The translations under genes were made by a program, and so were the position numbers. Of a stretch of 64,000 nt of DNA, positions 17,414 through 26,230 are shown one piece after another; position 1 is the first letter of the stretch, and each line of letters opens with the position of its first letter. A model generated the notes under the pieces. The model had not been told where the DNA came from. It ran no database searches and saw nothing but the letters and a program-made list of their open reading frames with translations. The DNA lies in the NCBI GenBank assembly GCA_964630265.1, contig CAZVRW010000001.1, positions 1 through 64,000 on the forward strand, given 5' to 3'. The stretch is from CAZBWP01 sp964630265 (GTDB lineage Bacteria > Pseudomonadota > Alphaproteobacteria > Rhodospirillales > Defluviicoccaceae).

Positions 17414-18211
17414 ATGCCCGACTCCACCACCCCGACGCCGGTGCTGCTGCGTGAGGACGCCCACGGCATCGCCACCCTGACCCTGAACCGCCCCGGCCAG
17501 TACAATGCGCTCTCGGAGGCGCTGCTGGGCGCCCTGCAAGACAGCTTCGATGGACTGATGGACGATGCGACGGTGCGCGCCGTGGTCATCGCCGGCGCCG
17601 GCAAGGCGTTTTGTGCCGGCCACGATCTGAAGGAGATGCGCGCCAACCCGGAGGCAGAGGCGACCCGCGCCCTGTTCGACCGCTGCGCCCAGGTGATGCT
17701 GTCGATCAGCCGGCTGCCGCAACCGGTGATCGCCCGCGTCCACGGCACGGCGACCGCCGCCGGCTGCCAGTTGGTGGCGTCCTGCGACCTCGCCGTCGCC
17801 GCCGACACCGCGCGTTTCGCCGTCTCCGGCGTCAATCTCGGCCTGTTCTGCGCGACGCCCATGGTGGCGCTGAGCCGCGCCATGCCGCGCAAGAAGGCGC
17901 TGGAGATGCTGTACACCGGCGAGTTCATCAGCGCCGACACCGCCCTGCACTTCGGCCTGGTCAACCGCGTGGTGCCGGAAGACCGGCTGGACGAGGCGGT
18001 CGCCGATCTGGCGCACGCCATCGCCTCGAAGTCGCCGGCCGCCATCGCCCTCGGCAAGCGCCTGTTCTATCGCCAGATCGAGGCCGGGCTGGAAGACGCG
18101 TACGCCCAGGCCAGCGAGACGATGGCCTGCAACATGGCGTGCGAGGATGCCCAGGCGGGCATCGATGCGTTCGTCGCCAAGCGGCCGATGCCGGAATGGA
18201 CCGGCCGATGA
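17414..18211 (+). CDS. Enoyl-CoA hydratase/isomerase superfamily protein lacking the catalytic glutamates
   Basis: A 265-residue crotonase-fold protein, first of a coupled operon. The CoA-binding and oxyanion-hole loop VVIAGAGKAFCAGHDLKEM is intact at about residues 58-76. However, where hydratases have GGGxEL this protein has AAGCQL, and where FG-x-PE is expected it has FAVSGVNLG, so both acid/base Glu residues are absent. It resembles the ECHDC3-type branch. The reaction is therefore uncertain. I start at ATG 17414, with AAGGA spaced seven bases; ATG 17408 is too close. The stop overlaps the next start by ATGA. Confidence 0.85.
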   Translation: MPDSTTPTPVLLREDAHGIATLTLNRPGQYNALSEALLGALQDSFDGLMDDATVRAVVIAGAGKAFCAGHDLKEMRANPEAEATRALFDRCAQVMLSISRLPQPVIARVHGTATAAGCQLVASCDLAVAADTARFAVSGVNLGLFCATPMVALSRAMPRKKALEMLYTGEFISADTALHFGLVNRVVPEDRLDEAVADLAHAIASKSPAAIALGKRLFYRQIEAGLEDAYAQASETMACNMACEDAQAGIDAFVAKRPMPEWTGR

Positions 18212-18747
18212 CCGTCACGGCACCGGACCGCCTCGGCGAAAACGCGGCGGACGCGGCGCTCGTCTACGATGACGCGGTGCTGCGCCGCATCCTGCGCGAG
18301 ACCCGCACCCTCGCCATGGTCGGCGCCTCGCCCAATTGGGTTCGGCCGTCCAACTTCGCCATGAAGTACCTGCAGGGCAAGGGCTACCGGGTGATCCCGG
18401 TGAACCCGCGCGCCGCCGGCACGACGATCCTGGGCGAAACCGTCTATGGCGACCTGGCCGACGTGCCCGACCCGGTGCAGGTCGTCGACGTCTTCCGCGC
18501 GTCCGATGCCGCCGGGGCGGTCGTCGACCAGGCGATCGCCCTCCGGGACCGGCTCGGCATCCGCGCCGTCTGGCTGCAACTGGGCGTGCGCAACGATGCG
18601 GCGGCCACGCGCGCCGCCGCCGCCGGGCTCACCGTGGTGATGGATCGCTGCGTCAAGATCGAGTACGGCCGGCTGCTGGGCGAACTGGGCTGGTGCGGCG
18701 TCAATTCCGGTATCATCTCCTCGCGGCGGCCGAGACTGCGGCCATGA
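18208..18747 (+). CDS. CoA-binding domain protein
   Basis: A 179-residue Rossmann-fold CoA-binding protein of the YccU type. It has LAMVGASPNWVRPSNFAMKYL at about residues 36-56, GYRVIPVNP, and VWLQLGVRND and VVMDRCVKIEYGR near the C-terminus. Such proteins bind CoA but their role is unsettled. It is coupled by ATGA overlaps to the crotonase-fold gene before it and to the O-acetylhomoserine sulfhydrylase gene after it. The pairing with the sulfhydrylase is frequent in alphaproteobacteria and suggests a methionine or sulfur link (inference). Confidence 0.9.
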   Translation: MTVTAPDRLGENAADAALVYDDAVLRRILRETRTLAMVGASPNWVRPSNFAMKYLQGKGYRVIPVNPRAAGTTILGETVYGDLADVPDPVQVVDVFRASDAAGAVVDQAIALRDRLGIRAVWLQLGVRNDAAATRAAAAGLTVVMDRCVKIEYGRLLGELGWCGVNSGIISSRRPRLRP

Positions 18748-20057
18748 GCGGCGATGCCGGCGACGGCGCCAAGGGCGCACCGCCGCACGCGTTCGGCTTC
18801 GCCACGCGGGCGATCCACGCCGGCGCCCGCCCGGACCCGGTCACCGGCGCCCGCAACACGCCGATCTTTCAGACCACGTCGTACGTCTTCGAGGACGCCG
18901 AGCACGCCGCCGACCTGTTCAACCTGCAGACGTTCGGCTTCATCTATTCGCGGCTGACCAATCCGACGGTGGCGGTGCTGGAGGAGCGGATCGCCAACCT
19001 GGAAAGCGGCCGCGCCTGTGTCTGCGCCGCCTCCGGGCATGCGGCACAGTTTCTCACCTTCTTCACCCTGCTCGCTCCCGGCGACGAATTCGTCGCCTCG
19101 CGCAACCTCTACGGCGGCTCGATCACGCAGTTCGGCATCAGCTTCCGGAAGCTCGGCTGGATCTGCCACTTCGTCGACCCGGGCGATCCGGAAAATTTCC
19201 GCCGGGCGATCACGCCGAAGACCAAGGCGATCTTCCTGGAGCAACTGGCCAACCCCGGTGGCATCGTCGTCGACGTCGAGCCGGTAGCGGCCACCGCCCG
19301 CGCCGCCGGCATTCCGCTGATCGTCGACAATACGGTGCCGACGCCCTTCCTGTTTCGCCCCTTCGACTGGGGCGCCGACTTGGTCGTCCATTCGACCACC
19401 AAGTTCCTCTCCGGGCACGGCACCTCGGTCGGCGGCGCCCTGGTGGAGTCGGGGCGCTTCGACTGGGGACAAAACGACAAGTTCCCCGGCATGACCCAGC
19501 CGGAGCCGGCCTATCACGGCCTGACCTTTTACGAGACCTTCGGCGACTTCGGCTTCACCATGAAGGCGCGCGCCGTCTCCTTGCGCGACTTCGGCCCGGC
19601 AATGGCGCCGGCCAATGCCTTCTACACCATCACCGGCATCGAGACGCTGCATCTGCGCATGCAGCGGCACGTCGAGAACGCCCAGGCCGTCGCCGAGTTC
19701 CTCGATCGCCACCCGGCGGTCTCCTGGGTGTCCTACGCCGGCCTGCCCGGCAGCCCCTATCACGCACTCGCCCGCAAGTATCTGCCCCGAGGGTGCGGGG
19801 CGGTGTTCACCTTCGGGCTCAAGGGCGGCTACCAAGCCGGGGTGCAACTGGTGGAGCGGGTGGAGTTGTTCTCGCATCTCGCCAACGTCGGCGACACCCG
19901 CTCACTGATCATCCATCCGGCCTCCACCACCCACCGGCAACTGACGCCGGACCAGCAGGTCGCCGCCGGCGCCGGTCCCGACGTGGTCCGCGTGTCCATC
20001 GGCCTGGAAAGCATCGATGACCTGACACGCGACCTGCACCGGGCGCTCACCGCCTGA
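18744..20057 (+). CDS. metY: O-acetylhomoserine aminocarboxypropyltransferase (sulfhydrylase)
   Basis: A 437-residue PLP enzyme that makes homocysteine or methionine precursors from O-acetylhomoserine and sulfide or thiols. The Cys/Met-metabolism family plan is intact: YSRLTNPTVAVLEERIANLESG at about residue 70, SGHAAQFL, IVDNTVPTPFLFRPFDWGAD, and the PLP lysine in HSTTKFLSGHGTSVGG at about residue 218. The C-terminal part has SLIIHPASTTHRQL. Length matches MetY (about 430). It is third in a coupled operon (ATGA with the CoA-binding gene). Confidence 0.93.
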   Translation: MSGDAGDGAKGAPPHAFGFATRAIHAGARPDPVTGARNTPIFQTTSYVFEDAEHAADLFNLQTFGFIYSRLTNPTVAVLEERIANLESGRACVCAASGHAAQFLTFFTLLAPGDEFVASRNLYGGSITQFGISFRKLGWICHFVDPGDPENFRRAITPKTKAIFLEQLANPGGIVVDVEPVAATARAAGIPLIVDNTVPTPFLFRPFDWGADLVVHSTTKFLSGHGTSVGGALVESGRFDWGQNDKFPGMTQPEPAYHGLTFYETFGDFGFTMKARAVSLRDFGPAMAPANAFYTITGIETLHLRMQRHVENAQAVAEFLDRHPAVSWVSYAGLPGSPYHALARKYLPRGCGAVFTFGLKGGYQAGVQLVERVELFSHLANVGDTRSLIIHPASTTHRQLTPDQQVAAGAGPDVVRVSIGLESIDDLTRDLHRALTA

Positions 20058-20158
20058 TTCCGCTTGGGCGCCGGTGGCGCCTTCGGGCATAACGCTTGGG
20101 TGCATCGGCGCGTGAACGCCGACGGCAGACCGAGGTTGCAGCACGGAGGGAACGAGCA

Positions 20159-21013
20159 ATGGACATCAAGACGGTCGGCGTCGTCGGCGCCGGGACCATG
20201 GGCAGCGGCATCGCCCAGGTATTTTCCCAGGCGGGTTATGGCGTGGTCATGCAGGATTTGGAGCAGCGCTTCGTCGACAAGGGCCTGGCCGGCATCGACA
20301 AGGGCCTGGACCGGCTGGTCAAGCGCGACAAGCTTTCGGCGGATGACAAGGCAGCGATCATGGGCCGCATCCGGACGACGACGACGCTGGACGACTTCGG
20401 CGACGTCGATCTCGTCGTCGAGGCGGCGATCGAGGACCCGGCGATCAAGGTCGACCTGTTCCACCAGCTCGATGGCGTCTGCAAGGCGGGCGCGGTGCTG
20501 ACCAGCAACACGTCGTCGATCTCGCTGACCAAGATCGCCGCCGCGACGAAGCGACCTGAGCACGTCATCGGCATGCACTTCTTCAATCCGGTGCCGGTGA
20601 TGCGGCTGGTGGAGATCATTCGCGCCTTGCAGACCGACGACGCCGTGGTGACGCTGGTCGAGGATGTCAGCCGCAAGCTCGGCAAGGACCCGGTGACGGT
20701 GAAGGACTCCTACGGCTTCGTCGGCAACCGCATCCTGCTGCCGATGATCAACGAGGCGATCAACTGCGTCTACGAGGGGCTCGCCGCGCCGGAGGCGGTG
20801 GACGAGGTGATGAAACTCGGCATGGCCCACCCCATGGGTCCGCTGGCCCTCGCCGACCTGATCGGCCTCGACGTCTGCCTGCACGTCATGGAGACGCTGT
20901 ACCAGGGCTTCGAGGATCCCAAGTACCGCCCCTGCCCGCTGCTGAAGCAGATGGTCGACGCCGGCTATCTCGGCCGCAAGACCGGCCGCGGCTTCTATAC
21001 CTACCAGGGCTGA
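20159..21013 (+). CDS. 3-hydroxybutyryl-CoA dehydrogenase
   Basis: A 284-residue NAD-dependent short-chain 3-hydroxyacyl-CoA dehydrogenase. The dinucleotide-binding GAGTMGSGIAQVFSQ is at residues 10-24. The catalytic region shows LTSNTSSISLT and IGMHFFNPVPVM, which holds the active His, and KDSYGFVGNRI. The ATG at 20159 has GGAGGG upstream. With a phasin elsewhere in the window, a role in 3-hydroxybutyrate or PHB-linked metabolism is plausible, though beta-oxidation or phenylacetate pathways use the same family. The gene is separated by 100 bp from the metY-like gene. Confidence 0.92.
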   Translation: MDIKTVGVVGAGTMGSGIAQVFSQAGYGVVMQDLEQRFVDKGLAGIDKGLDRLVKRDKLSADDKAAIMGRIRTTTTLDDFGDVDLVVEAAIEDPAIKVDLFHQLDGVCKAGAVLTSNTSSISLTKIAAATKRPEHVIGMHFFNPVPVMRLVEIIRALQTDDAVVTLVEDVSRKLGKDPVTVKDSYGFVGNRILLPMINEAINCVYEGLAAPEAVDEVMKLGMAHPMGPLALADLIGLDVCLHVMETLYQGFEDPKYRPCPLLKQMVDAGYLGRKTGRGFYTYQG

Positions 21014-21100
21014 CCATCCGGCCACCGGCGCGGGCGACCGCGCCGGCACGACGTCGAGGGCGACAAGGGCGGCGGGGGCGACGGGGGCAACGGGGAGACG

Positions 21101-23023
21101 ATGACCGACGCAGAGACCAACGCCGCGCGCAGCCACGACTACGCCCGCGCGATCGCCACCAGCCGGCATGATCTGGACGACATGCCCCTGGGCCAGCGCG
21201 ACCGCGACGACCGGGTGGCGCTGCGCAAGAGCCTGCTGCAGCCCAACGATCCGCTGGCGCTGGAGCGGATCATCGGCGCCCGCGACCTGCAGCGCATCAA
21301 CTTCCTGGAGCGCGGCCTGCGCGCGGGGAAAGCGGTCTGCCGGGTGCGCATCCGCCGCCGCTCCGGCGGCCCGGAAGACTTCGGCACGGGATTCCTGGCG
21401 GCGCCGGGGCTGCTCGTCACCAACCATCACGTCCTGGAATCCGCGGACACGGCCCAGCACAGCTTGGTGGAGTTCGACTACGAAGAGGACATCGACTTCG
21501 TGCCGCGCCTCGCGCGCGTGTTCAACCTGCTGCCCGGCGACGTGTTCTTCACCGACGCGGCCCTGGACGTGACCTTCGTCGCCGTCGCCGAGTTCGCCCA
21601 CGACGGCACGCCGCTCGGCGGCTTCGGCCACCTGCCGCTGATCGCGCGCTCGGGCAAGGGCATCATCGGCGAATGGGTCTCGCTGATCCAGCACCCGCGC
21701 GGAGAGCCGAAGCAGATCGTGCTGCGCGAGAGCCAGATCTTCGAGTTGCCGGAGCCGCTGCACACCGCCATCGGGCGCGCCTTCATCCACTATACCTCGG
21801 ACACCGAGCCGGGATCGTCGGGGGCGCCGGTGCTGAACGACCAGTTCGCCGTCGTCGCCGTGCACCACAAGGCGGTGCCCGCCTTCGATGCCAACGGCGT
21901 GCCGCTCAACCGGGACGGTGGACCGTGGGACGAGGCGCAAGGCGTTGACGCCCGCAAGTGGATCGCCAACGAAGGCGTGCGCATCAGCGCCATCGTCGCC
22001 GCGCTCAAGGCGGCGGCGGCGCGCGACGCGGCGGCGGCAAAGACATTGTTGCGGCTGTCACGCAGCGATTACGGGCGCCTCGGCCCCGGCCTCGCCGCCG
22101 CGCGACCCGAACCGGAGCCCATCGAGGACGACGCGGCACCGCTGGAGAGCACGCATTTCGCGCGCGCGACCGGCTATGATCCAGGGTTCCTGCCGGTCGC
22201 CATCGATCTGCCGACGATCCCGCCGCCGCTGGGCGCGCTCCAGTCGCCGCTGCTGGACGGCTCGGGCGTCGTGCTCACCTACACCCATTTCTCCATCGTC
22301 ATGCACCAGGAGCGTCGCCTGGCTTTCTACACCGCGGTCAACATCGACGGCGACGCCATGGGCAAACCGGAAAGCTCGGGCCACTGGCGACTCGATCCCC
22401 GCATCGAAGCGCGCCAGCAGTGCGACAACAACCTCTACAAGGACGCTCCCGGCGAGCCGCGCCATCTCGACCGCGGCCATTTGGTCCGTCGCCTCGACCC
22501 GTGCTGGGGTACCACGGAGGAGATCGAGCGGGCGGCCAAGGACACCTACCATTACACCAACGCTGCGCCCCAGGAAGCCGCCTACAACCGCAACATCTGG
22601 GGCGATCTCGAGGACCTGATCCTGATGCGCGCGGTGCAGAACCAGCGGCGGATGACCGTGTTCACCGGGCCGGTGCTGGGCCCCGCCGACCGGGCCTATG
22701 GCCACGATCGCAAGTTCGGTCCCTATCTGCTGCCCGACGCGTTCTGGAAGATCGTGGTGTTCGTCAAGCCGTCGGGCGTGCTGTCGGCGACCGCCTTCCG
22801 GCTGACGCAGACGCACCGCATCGACCCGCTGTTCGAGTTCGATTTCAAGGGCTTCAACCCGTTCACCCCGGAGGAGGCGCGGACCTTCCAGACGACCATC
22901 GAGCGGGTGGAGACGGAAACGGGGCTGCGCTTCGGGGCTTTGAAGCAGCACGATCCGGTGGCCGGCCTGGAGGCGACGGCGCAGGTCCGGCCGGTCCGCT
23001 CGGAACGCGACTTGATCCTTTGA
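21101..23023 (+). CDS. Fusion of trypsin-like serine protease and DNA/RNA non-specific endonuclease
   Basis: A 640-residue two-enzyme protein. Residues 1-80 are a helical lead segment. The protease half (about 85-260) has GTGFL, catalytic His in TNHHV (His110), Asp in LDVTFV (Asp156) and the nucleophile in GSSGAPV (Ser240). The C-terminal part (about 385-625) is a NUC1-type nuclease with the DRGH motif at 457-460 (His460 the general base) and YNRNIW (about 495-500) supplying the metal-binding Asn. No signal peptide or membrane segment is visible, so it appears cytosolic, unlike most NUC1 nucleases. Protease-nuclease fusions of this type occur among proposed bacterial conflict effectors; no partner gene is recognised here. 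Confidence 0.85.
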   Translation: MTDAETNAARSHDYARAIATSRHDLDDMPLGQRDRDDRVALRKSLLQPNDPLALERIIGARDLQRINFLERGLRAGKAVCRVRIRRRSGGPEDFGTGFLAAPGLLVTNHHVLESADTAQHSLVEFDYEEDIDFVPRLARVFNLLPGDVFFTDAALDVTFVAVAEFAHDGTPLGGFGHLPLIARSGKGIIGEWVSLIQHPRGEPKQIVLRESQIFELPEPLHTAIGRAFIHYTSDTEPGSSGAPVLNDQFAVVAVHHKAVPAFDANGVPLNRDGGPWDEAQGVDARKWIANEGVRISAIVAALKAAAARDAAAAKTLLRLSRSDYGRLGPGLAAARPEPEPIEDDAAPLESTHFARATGYDPGFLPVAIDLPTIPPPLGALQSPLLDGSGVVLTYTHFSIVMHQERRLAFYTAVNIDGDAMGKPESSGHWRLDPRIEARQQCDNNLYKDAPGEPRHLDRGHLVRRLDPCWGTTEEIERAAKDTYHYTNAAPQEAAYNRNIWGDLEDLILMRAVQNQRRMTVFTGPVLGPADRAYGHDRKFGPYLLPDAFWKIVVFVKPSGVLSATAFRLTQTHRIDPLFEFDFKGFNPFTPEEARTFQTTIERVETETGLRFGALKQHDPVAGLEATAQVRPVRSERDLIL

Positions 23024-23067
23024 CGGCGAGCGGGCGGCGGCCGCCCCCTATCCCCGGTCCCCCGGTT

Positions 23068-23853
23068 TCAGATGGCGCGGATCAGGCCGCCGTCGACGCG
23101 GACGACGGCGCCGGTCACATAGCTGGCCGGGGCACCGCAGAGGAAACAGGCGACGCTGGCGAACTCCGCGACCGTGCCGTAGCGGCCGGCGGGGATCGTC
23201 GCCACCGACCGCCGCCGCATCTCCTCGACGTCGACCCCGGCACGGCCGGCATTGGCGGCGTCCAGTTCCTCGGTCCGCTCGGTGGCGATGCGGCCCGGCG
23301 CCAGCACGTTGACGGTCACGCCATCAGCGGCCACCTCGCCGGCCAGGGTTTTCATGAAGGCGACGAGGCCGGCGCGCAGCGTGTTCGACATGGCCAGCGT
23401 CGGGATCGGCTGGATCACCCCCGACGATGCGATGGTCACCACCCGCCCCCAGCCGCGCGCCCGCATGGCGGGGACCAGCAGATCGACGAGCCGGATCACC
23501 CCCAGCACCATGACCTGGAACTGTGCCTGCCAAGTCTCCGCCGCGACACCGAGGGCGCCTGTCGGCGGCGGTCCGCCGGTGTTGGCGACGAGAATGTCGA
23601 CGGCACCCGACCGCCGCGCCGCGTCGGCCAGCGCCGCCACCGAGACGACGTCACCGCAGTCGACGGTGGTGCTTTCCACACGGACGCCATGGGCATCCGC
23701 CAAGTCGCGCGCCAGCCGCGTCAGGCGATCCGTGCCGCGCGCCGCCAGCATCAGGTCGCAGCCCTCCGCCGCCAGCGCCCGGGCGATGCCGGCGCCGAGG
23801 CCGCGCGAGGCCCCGGTCACCAGCGCCCGTCGGCCGCGCAATCCAAGATCCAT
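23068..23853 (-). CDS. SDR-family protein of the branch lacking the Tyr-Lys catalytic pair
   Basis: A 261-residue short-chain dehydrogenase/reductase fold protein. The cofactor site TGASRGLGAGIA is at residues 13-24, NTGGPPPTG near residue 90 replaces the usual NNAG, and the C-terminus ends with YVTGAVVRVDGG. Where SDRs have YxxxK, this protein has SNTLR, so the catalytic Tyr and Lys are missing. Ser143-type residues (IASSG) remain. A known divergent SDR branch has this pattern and its reaction is uncertain. It is transcribed away from the nuclease fusion and toward it, so the two genes converge. Confidence 0.88.
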   Translation of the reverse strand: MDLGLRGRRALVTGASRGLGAGIARALAAEGCDLMLAARGTDRLTRLARDLADAHGVRVESTTVDCGDVVSVAALADAARRSGAVDILVANTGGPPPTGALGVAAETWQAQFQVMVLGVIRLVDLLVPAMRARGWGRVVTIASSGVIQPIPTLAMSNTLRAGLVAFMKTLAGEVAADGVTVNVLAPGRIATERTEELDAANAGRAGVDVEEMRRRSVATIPAGRYGTVAEFASVACFLCGAPASYVTGAVVRVDGGLIRAI

Positions 23854-23870
23854 GACCGCCTCCGGTTGGC

Positions 23871-23925
23871 CCGTTACCGCTTCGCCCGTTACCGCTTGAC
23901 CCGTTACCGCTTGACCCGTTACCGC
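23871..23925. repeat. 15-bp tandem repeat, about 3.7 units
   Basis: Units of CCGTTACCGCTTGAC lie in the short space between the SDR start and the aminotransferase stop. The array overlaps the SDR gene's leader, so it might affect its promoter. Confidence 0.9.
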
Positions 23926-23953
23926 GCCCCGGCCGACGGCACCGGTCGCGCCG

Positions 23954-24856
23954 TCAAGCGGACGCGGCGGCCGCTGCCGCGGCGGGGCGAACGGTGGCGT
24001 CGTAGTCCTCGATCATCGCCCGGGTAATGGCGCCGGGGACGTAGCGATGCGCGTCTATGGCGCCCACCGGGGTCACCTCCGCCGCGGTGCCGGTGAGGAA
24101 CACCTCGCGGGCGTCCGCCAATTCCTCCGGTCGAATCGCCCGTTCGACCACCTCGATGCCGCGGGCGCGGGCAAGCTCGATCACCGTGCGCCGAGTGATG
24201 CCATCGAGGAAACAGTCGGGGGTCGGCGTATGCAGCCGGCCGTCGTCCATCACCAGGAAAATGTTGGCGCCGGTGGCCTCGGCGACGAGGCCGCGCCAAT
24301 CGAGCATCAGCGCATCGTCGTACCCCTGCTGCTCCACGGCGTGTTTGGAAAGCGTGCAGATCATGTAGAGACCGGCCGCCTTGGCGTGCACCGGCGCACA
24401 CGCCGGCGGCGGGCGGCGCCAATCCGCCGTCTTCAGGCGGATGCCCTTGAGCCGAGCTTCGGGGGAGAAGTAGGACGGCCACGGCCAAGTGGCGATCGCC
24501 AAGTGGATCTTCGTCGCCTGGGCGGAGACGCCCATCATCTCGCTGCCGCGCCAGGCGACGGGGCGGACATAGCCGTCGACGATGCCGTTGGCGCGACAGG
24601 TCTCGACGCAGGCGCGGTCGAGATCGGCCACGGTGCACGGCAAGGCGAAGCCGAGCTGCCGAGCGGAGAACGCCAGCCGTTCGGAATGCTCCGTCAGCTT
24701 GAAGATCTCGCCACCATAGACGCGCTCGCCTTCGAACACCGAAGAGGCATAATGTAGCGCGTGGCTGAGCACGTGCAGGCGGGCATCACGCCACGGCACC
24801 AGTTCGCCGTCATACCAGATGAGACCGTCACGGTCGTGAAAGGGTTGAGCGCTCAT
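23954..24856 (-). CDS. ilvE: Branched-chain amino acid aminotransferase
   Basis: A 300-residue class IV PLP aminotransferase that converts branched-chain keto acids and amino acids. It shows YASSVFEGERVYGG at about residues 36-49, RLAFSARQLG, YVRPVAWRG, the likely PLP lysine in VHAKAAGLY near residue 157, and GITRRTVIELARARG near 220. Chain length fits bacterial IlvE (about 300). I start at ATG 24856 (MSAQPFHDRDG); a longer frame upstream adds 26 residues without homology. On the minus strand TTGACA (24949-24954) is a fair -35 for this gene. The MarR-type regulator diverges from it, so joint control through the 160-bp spacer is possible. Confidence 0.92.
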   Translation of the reverse strand: MSAQPFHDRDGLIWYDGELVPWRDARLHVLSHALHYASSVFEGERVYGGEIFKLTEHSERLAFSARQLGFALPCTVADLDRACVETCRANGIVDGYVRPVAWRGSEMMGVSAQATKIHLAIATWPWPSYFSPEARLKGIRLKTADWRRPPPACAPVHAKAAGLYMICTLSKHAVEQQGYDDALMLDWRGLVAEATGANIFLVMDDGRLHTPTPDCFLDGITRRTVIELARARGIEVVERAIRPEELADAREVFLTGTAAEVTPVGAIDAHRYVPGAITRAMIEDYDATVRPAAAAAAASA

Positions 24857-25019
24857 GAACCAAAACCTCCCGCAGGGCGCCGTGCGCGCAAGAATATTGT
24901 TGCCAGCGAACGAAAACCTTGCGCCTCGTACCATTGCCTGGCATATATGTCAACAACCCTGACGTAGTTCGTGGCGCCACCGTCCGGCGCGCCACCACCG
25001 GGCCGGAGCCGCCTCGCCC

Positions 25020-25538
25020 ATGGATCAGCCCGTCACCGAGCAGCCCGGCGCTGGCCGGCCACCAACCGGCGATGCGTCGGCCCACCGGCAGGCGATCGAG
25101 TTGCTGTTCTTCGCCTACCGGGATTTCACCCACGATGCCGACGAAATGTTGGCACGCTATGGCTTCGGGCGGGCGCATCACCGGGTGATCTATTTCGTCG
25201 GCCGCCATCCGGGGATCCGCGTCGGCGAGTTGTTGGCGATTCTGAAGATCTCGAAGCAGGCGCTGGCGCCGGTGCTGGGTCAACTGATCGCCGAGGGCTT
25301 CGTGGTTCAGCGCCGCGACGCGGCCGACGGCCGCCGGCGCCGCCTCTATCTTTCCGCCGAGGCGGAAGCGCTGGAGTGCGCACTGACGGCGCGCCAGGGC
25401 GACCGCGTCGCCGCCGCCGTCGCCGAAGCCGGGCCGGACGCCGCGCTGGGCTTCGCCCGGATGCTGCGCGCCCTGATCAACCCCGAGGACCGCCACCGGG
25501 TTGCCGAGCCGGCGGATGCGACGGGCGCGCGAACGTGA
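25020..25538 (+). CDS. MarR-family regulator, PetP-like
   Basis: A 172-residue winged-helix regulator of the MarR family. The DNA-binding part spans about residues 45-115, with HPGIRVGELLAILKISKQALAPVLGQL as the helix-turn-helix and RRDAADGRRRRLYLS as the wing. The stop overlaps the GTG start of an OmpR-type response regulator. This order (MarR protein, response regulator, then kinase) recalls the petP-petR pair of Rhodobacter; the symbol is withheld because the cytochrome bc1 genes are not here. It diverges from ilvE. Confidence 0.88.
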   Translation: MDQPVTEQPGAGRPPTGDASAHRQAIELLFFAYRDFTHDADEMLARYGFGRAHHRVIYFVGRHPGIRVGELLAILKISKQALAPVLGQLIAEGFVVQRRDAADGRRRRLYLSAEAEALECALTARQGDRVAAAVAEAGPDAALGFARMLRALINPEDRHRVAEPADATGART

Positions 25539-26230
25539 TCCTCAACGCGCCCCACGTGCTCGTCATCGATGACGACGATCGCCTGCGCGCGCTGCTCGCC
25601 CGCTACCTGGGCGAACACGGCTTCGTCGTCGCCACCGCCGCCGATGCGGCCGATGCCCGGACGAAGCTCGCCAGCCTGGCCTTCGACGTGATCATCCTCG
25701 ATCTGATGATGCCGGGGGAAAGCGGCCTGGACTTTGCCGTCGCCTTCCGCAGCGACTCGCCGACGCCGATCCTGATGCTGACGGCGATGGGCGAGCCCGA
25801 GGATCGGATCGCGGGACTGGAACGCGGCGCCGACGACTATCTGGCGAAGCCGTTCGAGCCGCGCGAGCTGCTGTTGCGCCTGCACAACATCCTGAAACGG
25901 GCGCCGATCCCGGAGCCGCCGCCGCGCGAGGTGCGGCTCGGCGCGTTGCTGTTCGATGCCGAGCGCAACCAGTTGACCCGTGACGGCGAGCCCGTGCGGC
26001 TCACCTCCATCGAGGCCGACCTGCTGCGCGTCGTCGCCAGCAAGCCGAGCACGCCGTTCTCCCGCGAGGATCTGATCGAATTGACCGGCACCGAGGGGGG
26101 CGACCGCGCCGTCGACGTGCAGGTGGCGCGTCTGCGCCGCAAGATCGAGCCCGATCCGCGCGAGCCGCGCTACCTGAGGACGGTGCGCGGCAAGGGCTAC
26201 ATGTTAACACCGGACCGGGACGACGCATGA
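25535..26230 (+). CDS. OmpR-family response regulator, PetR-like
   Basis: A 231-residue two-component regulator. The receiver domain has VLVIDDDDRLRALLARYL, the phospho-acceptor Asp56 in VIILDLMMPGESGLD, and the Lys in DYLAKPFEPREL. The C-terminal winged helix shows LTSIEADLLRVVASKPSTPFSRE and VDVQVARLRRKIEPDP, then YLRTVRGKGYML. GTG 25535 overlaps the MarR stop (GTGA) and its own stop overlaps the kinase ATG (ATGA). It should be phosphorylated by the adjacent kinase. PetR of Rhodobacter capsulatus affects growth of respiratory and photosynthetic cells; the orthology is an inference. Confidence 0.92.
   Translation: MILNAPHVLVIDDDDRLRALLARYLGEHGFVVATAADAADARTKLASLAFDVIILDLMMPGESGLDFAVAFRSDSPTPILMLTAMGEPEDRIAGLERGADDYLAKPFEPRELLLRLHNILKRAPIPEPPPREVRLGALLFDAERNQLTRDGEPVRLTSIEADLLRVVASKPSTPFSREDLIELTGTEGGDRAVDVQVARLRRKIEPDPREPRYLRTVRGKGYMLTPDRDDA

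Noticed and set aside
23954..25019. MarR operator between ilvE and the MarR gene
   Set aside because: ATGTCA...TGACGT near 24948-24966 is a weak inverted repeat; not strong enough to list.
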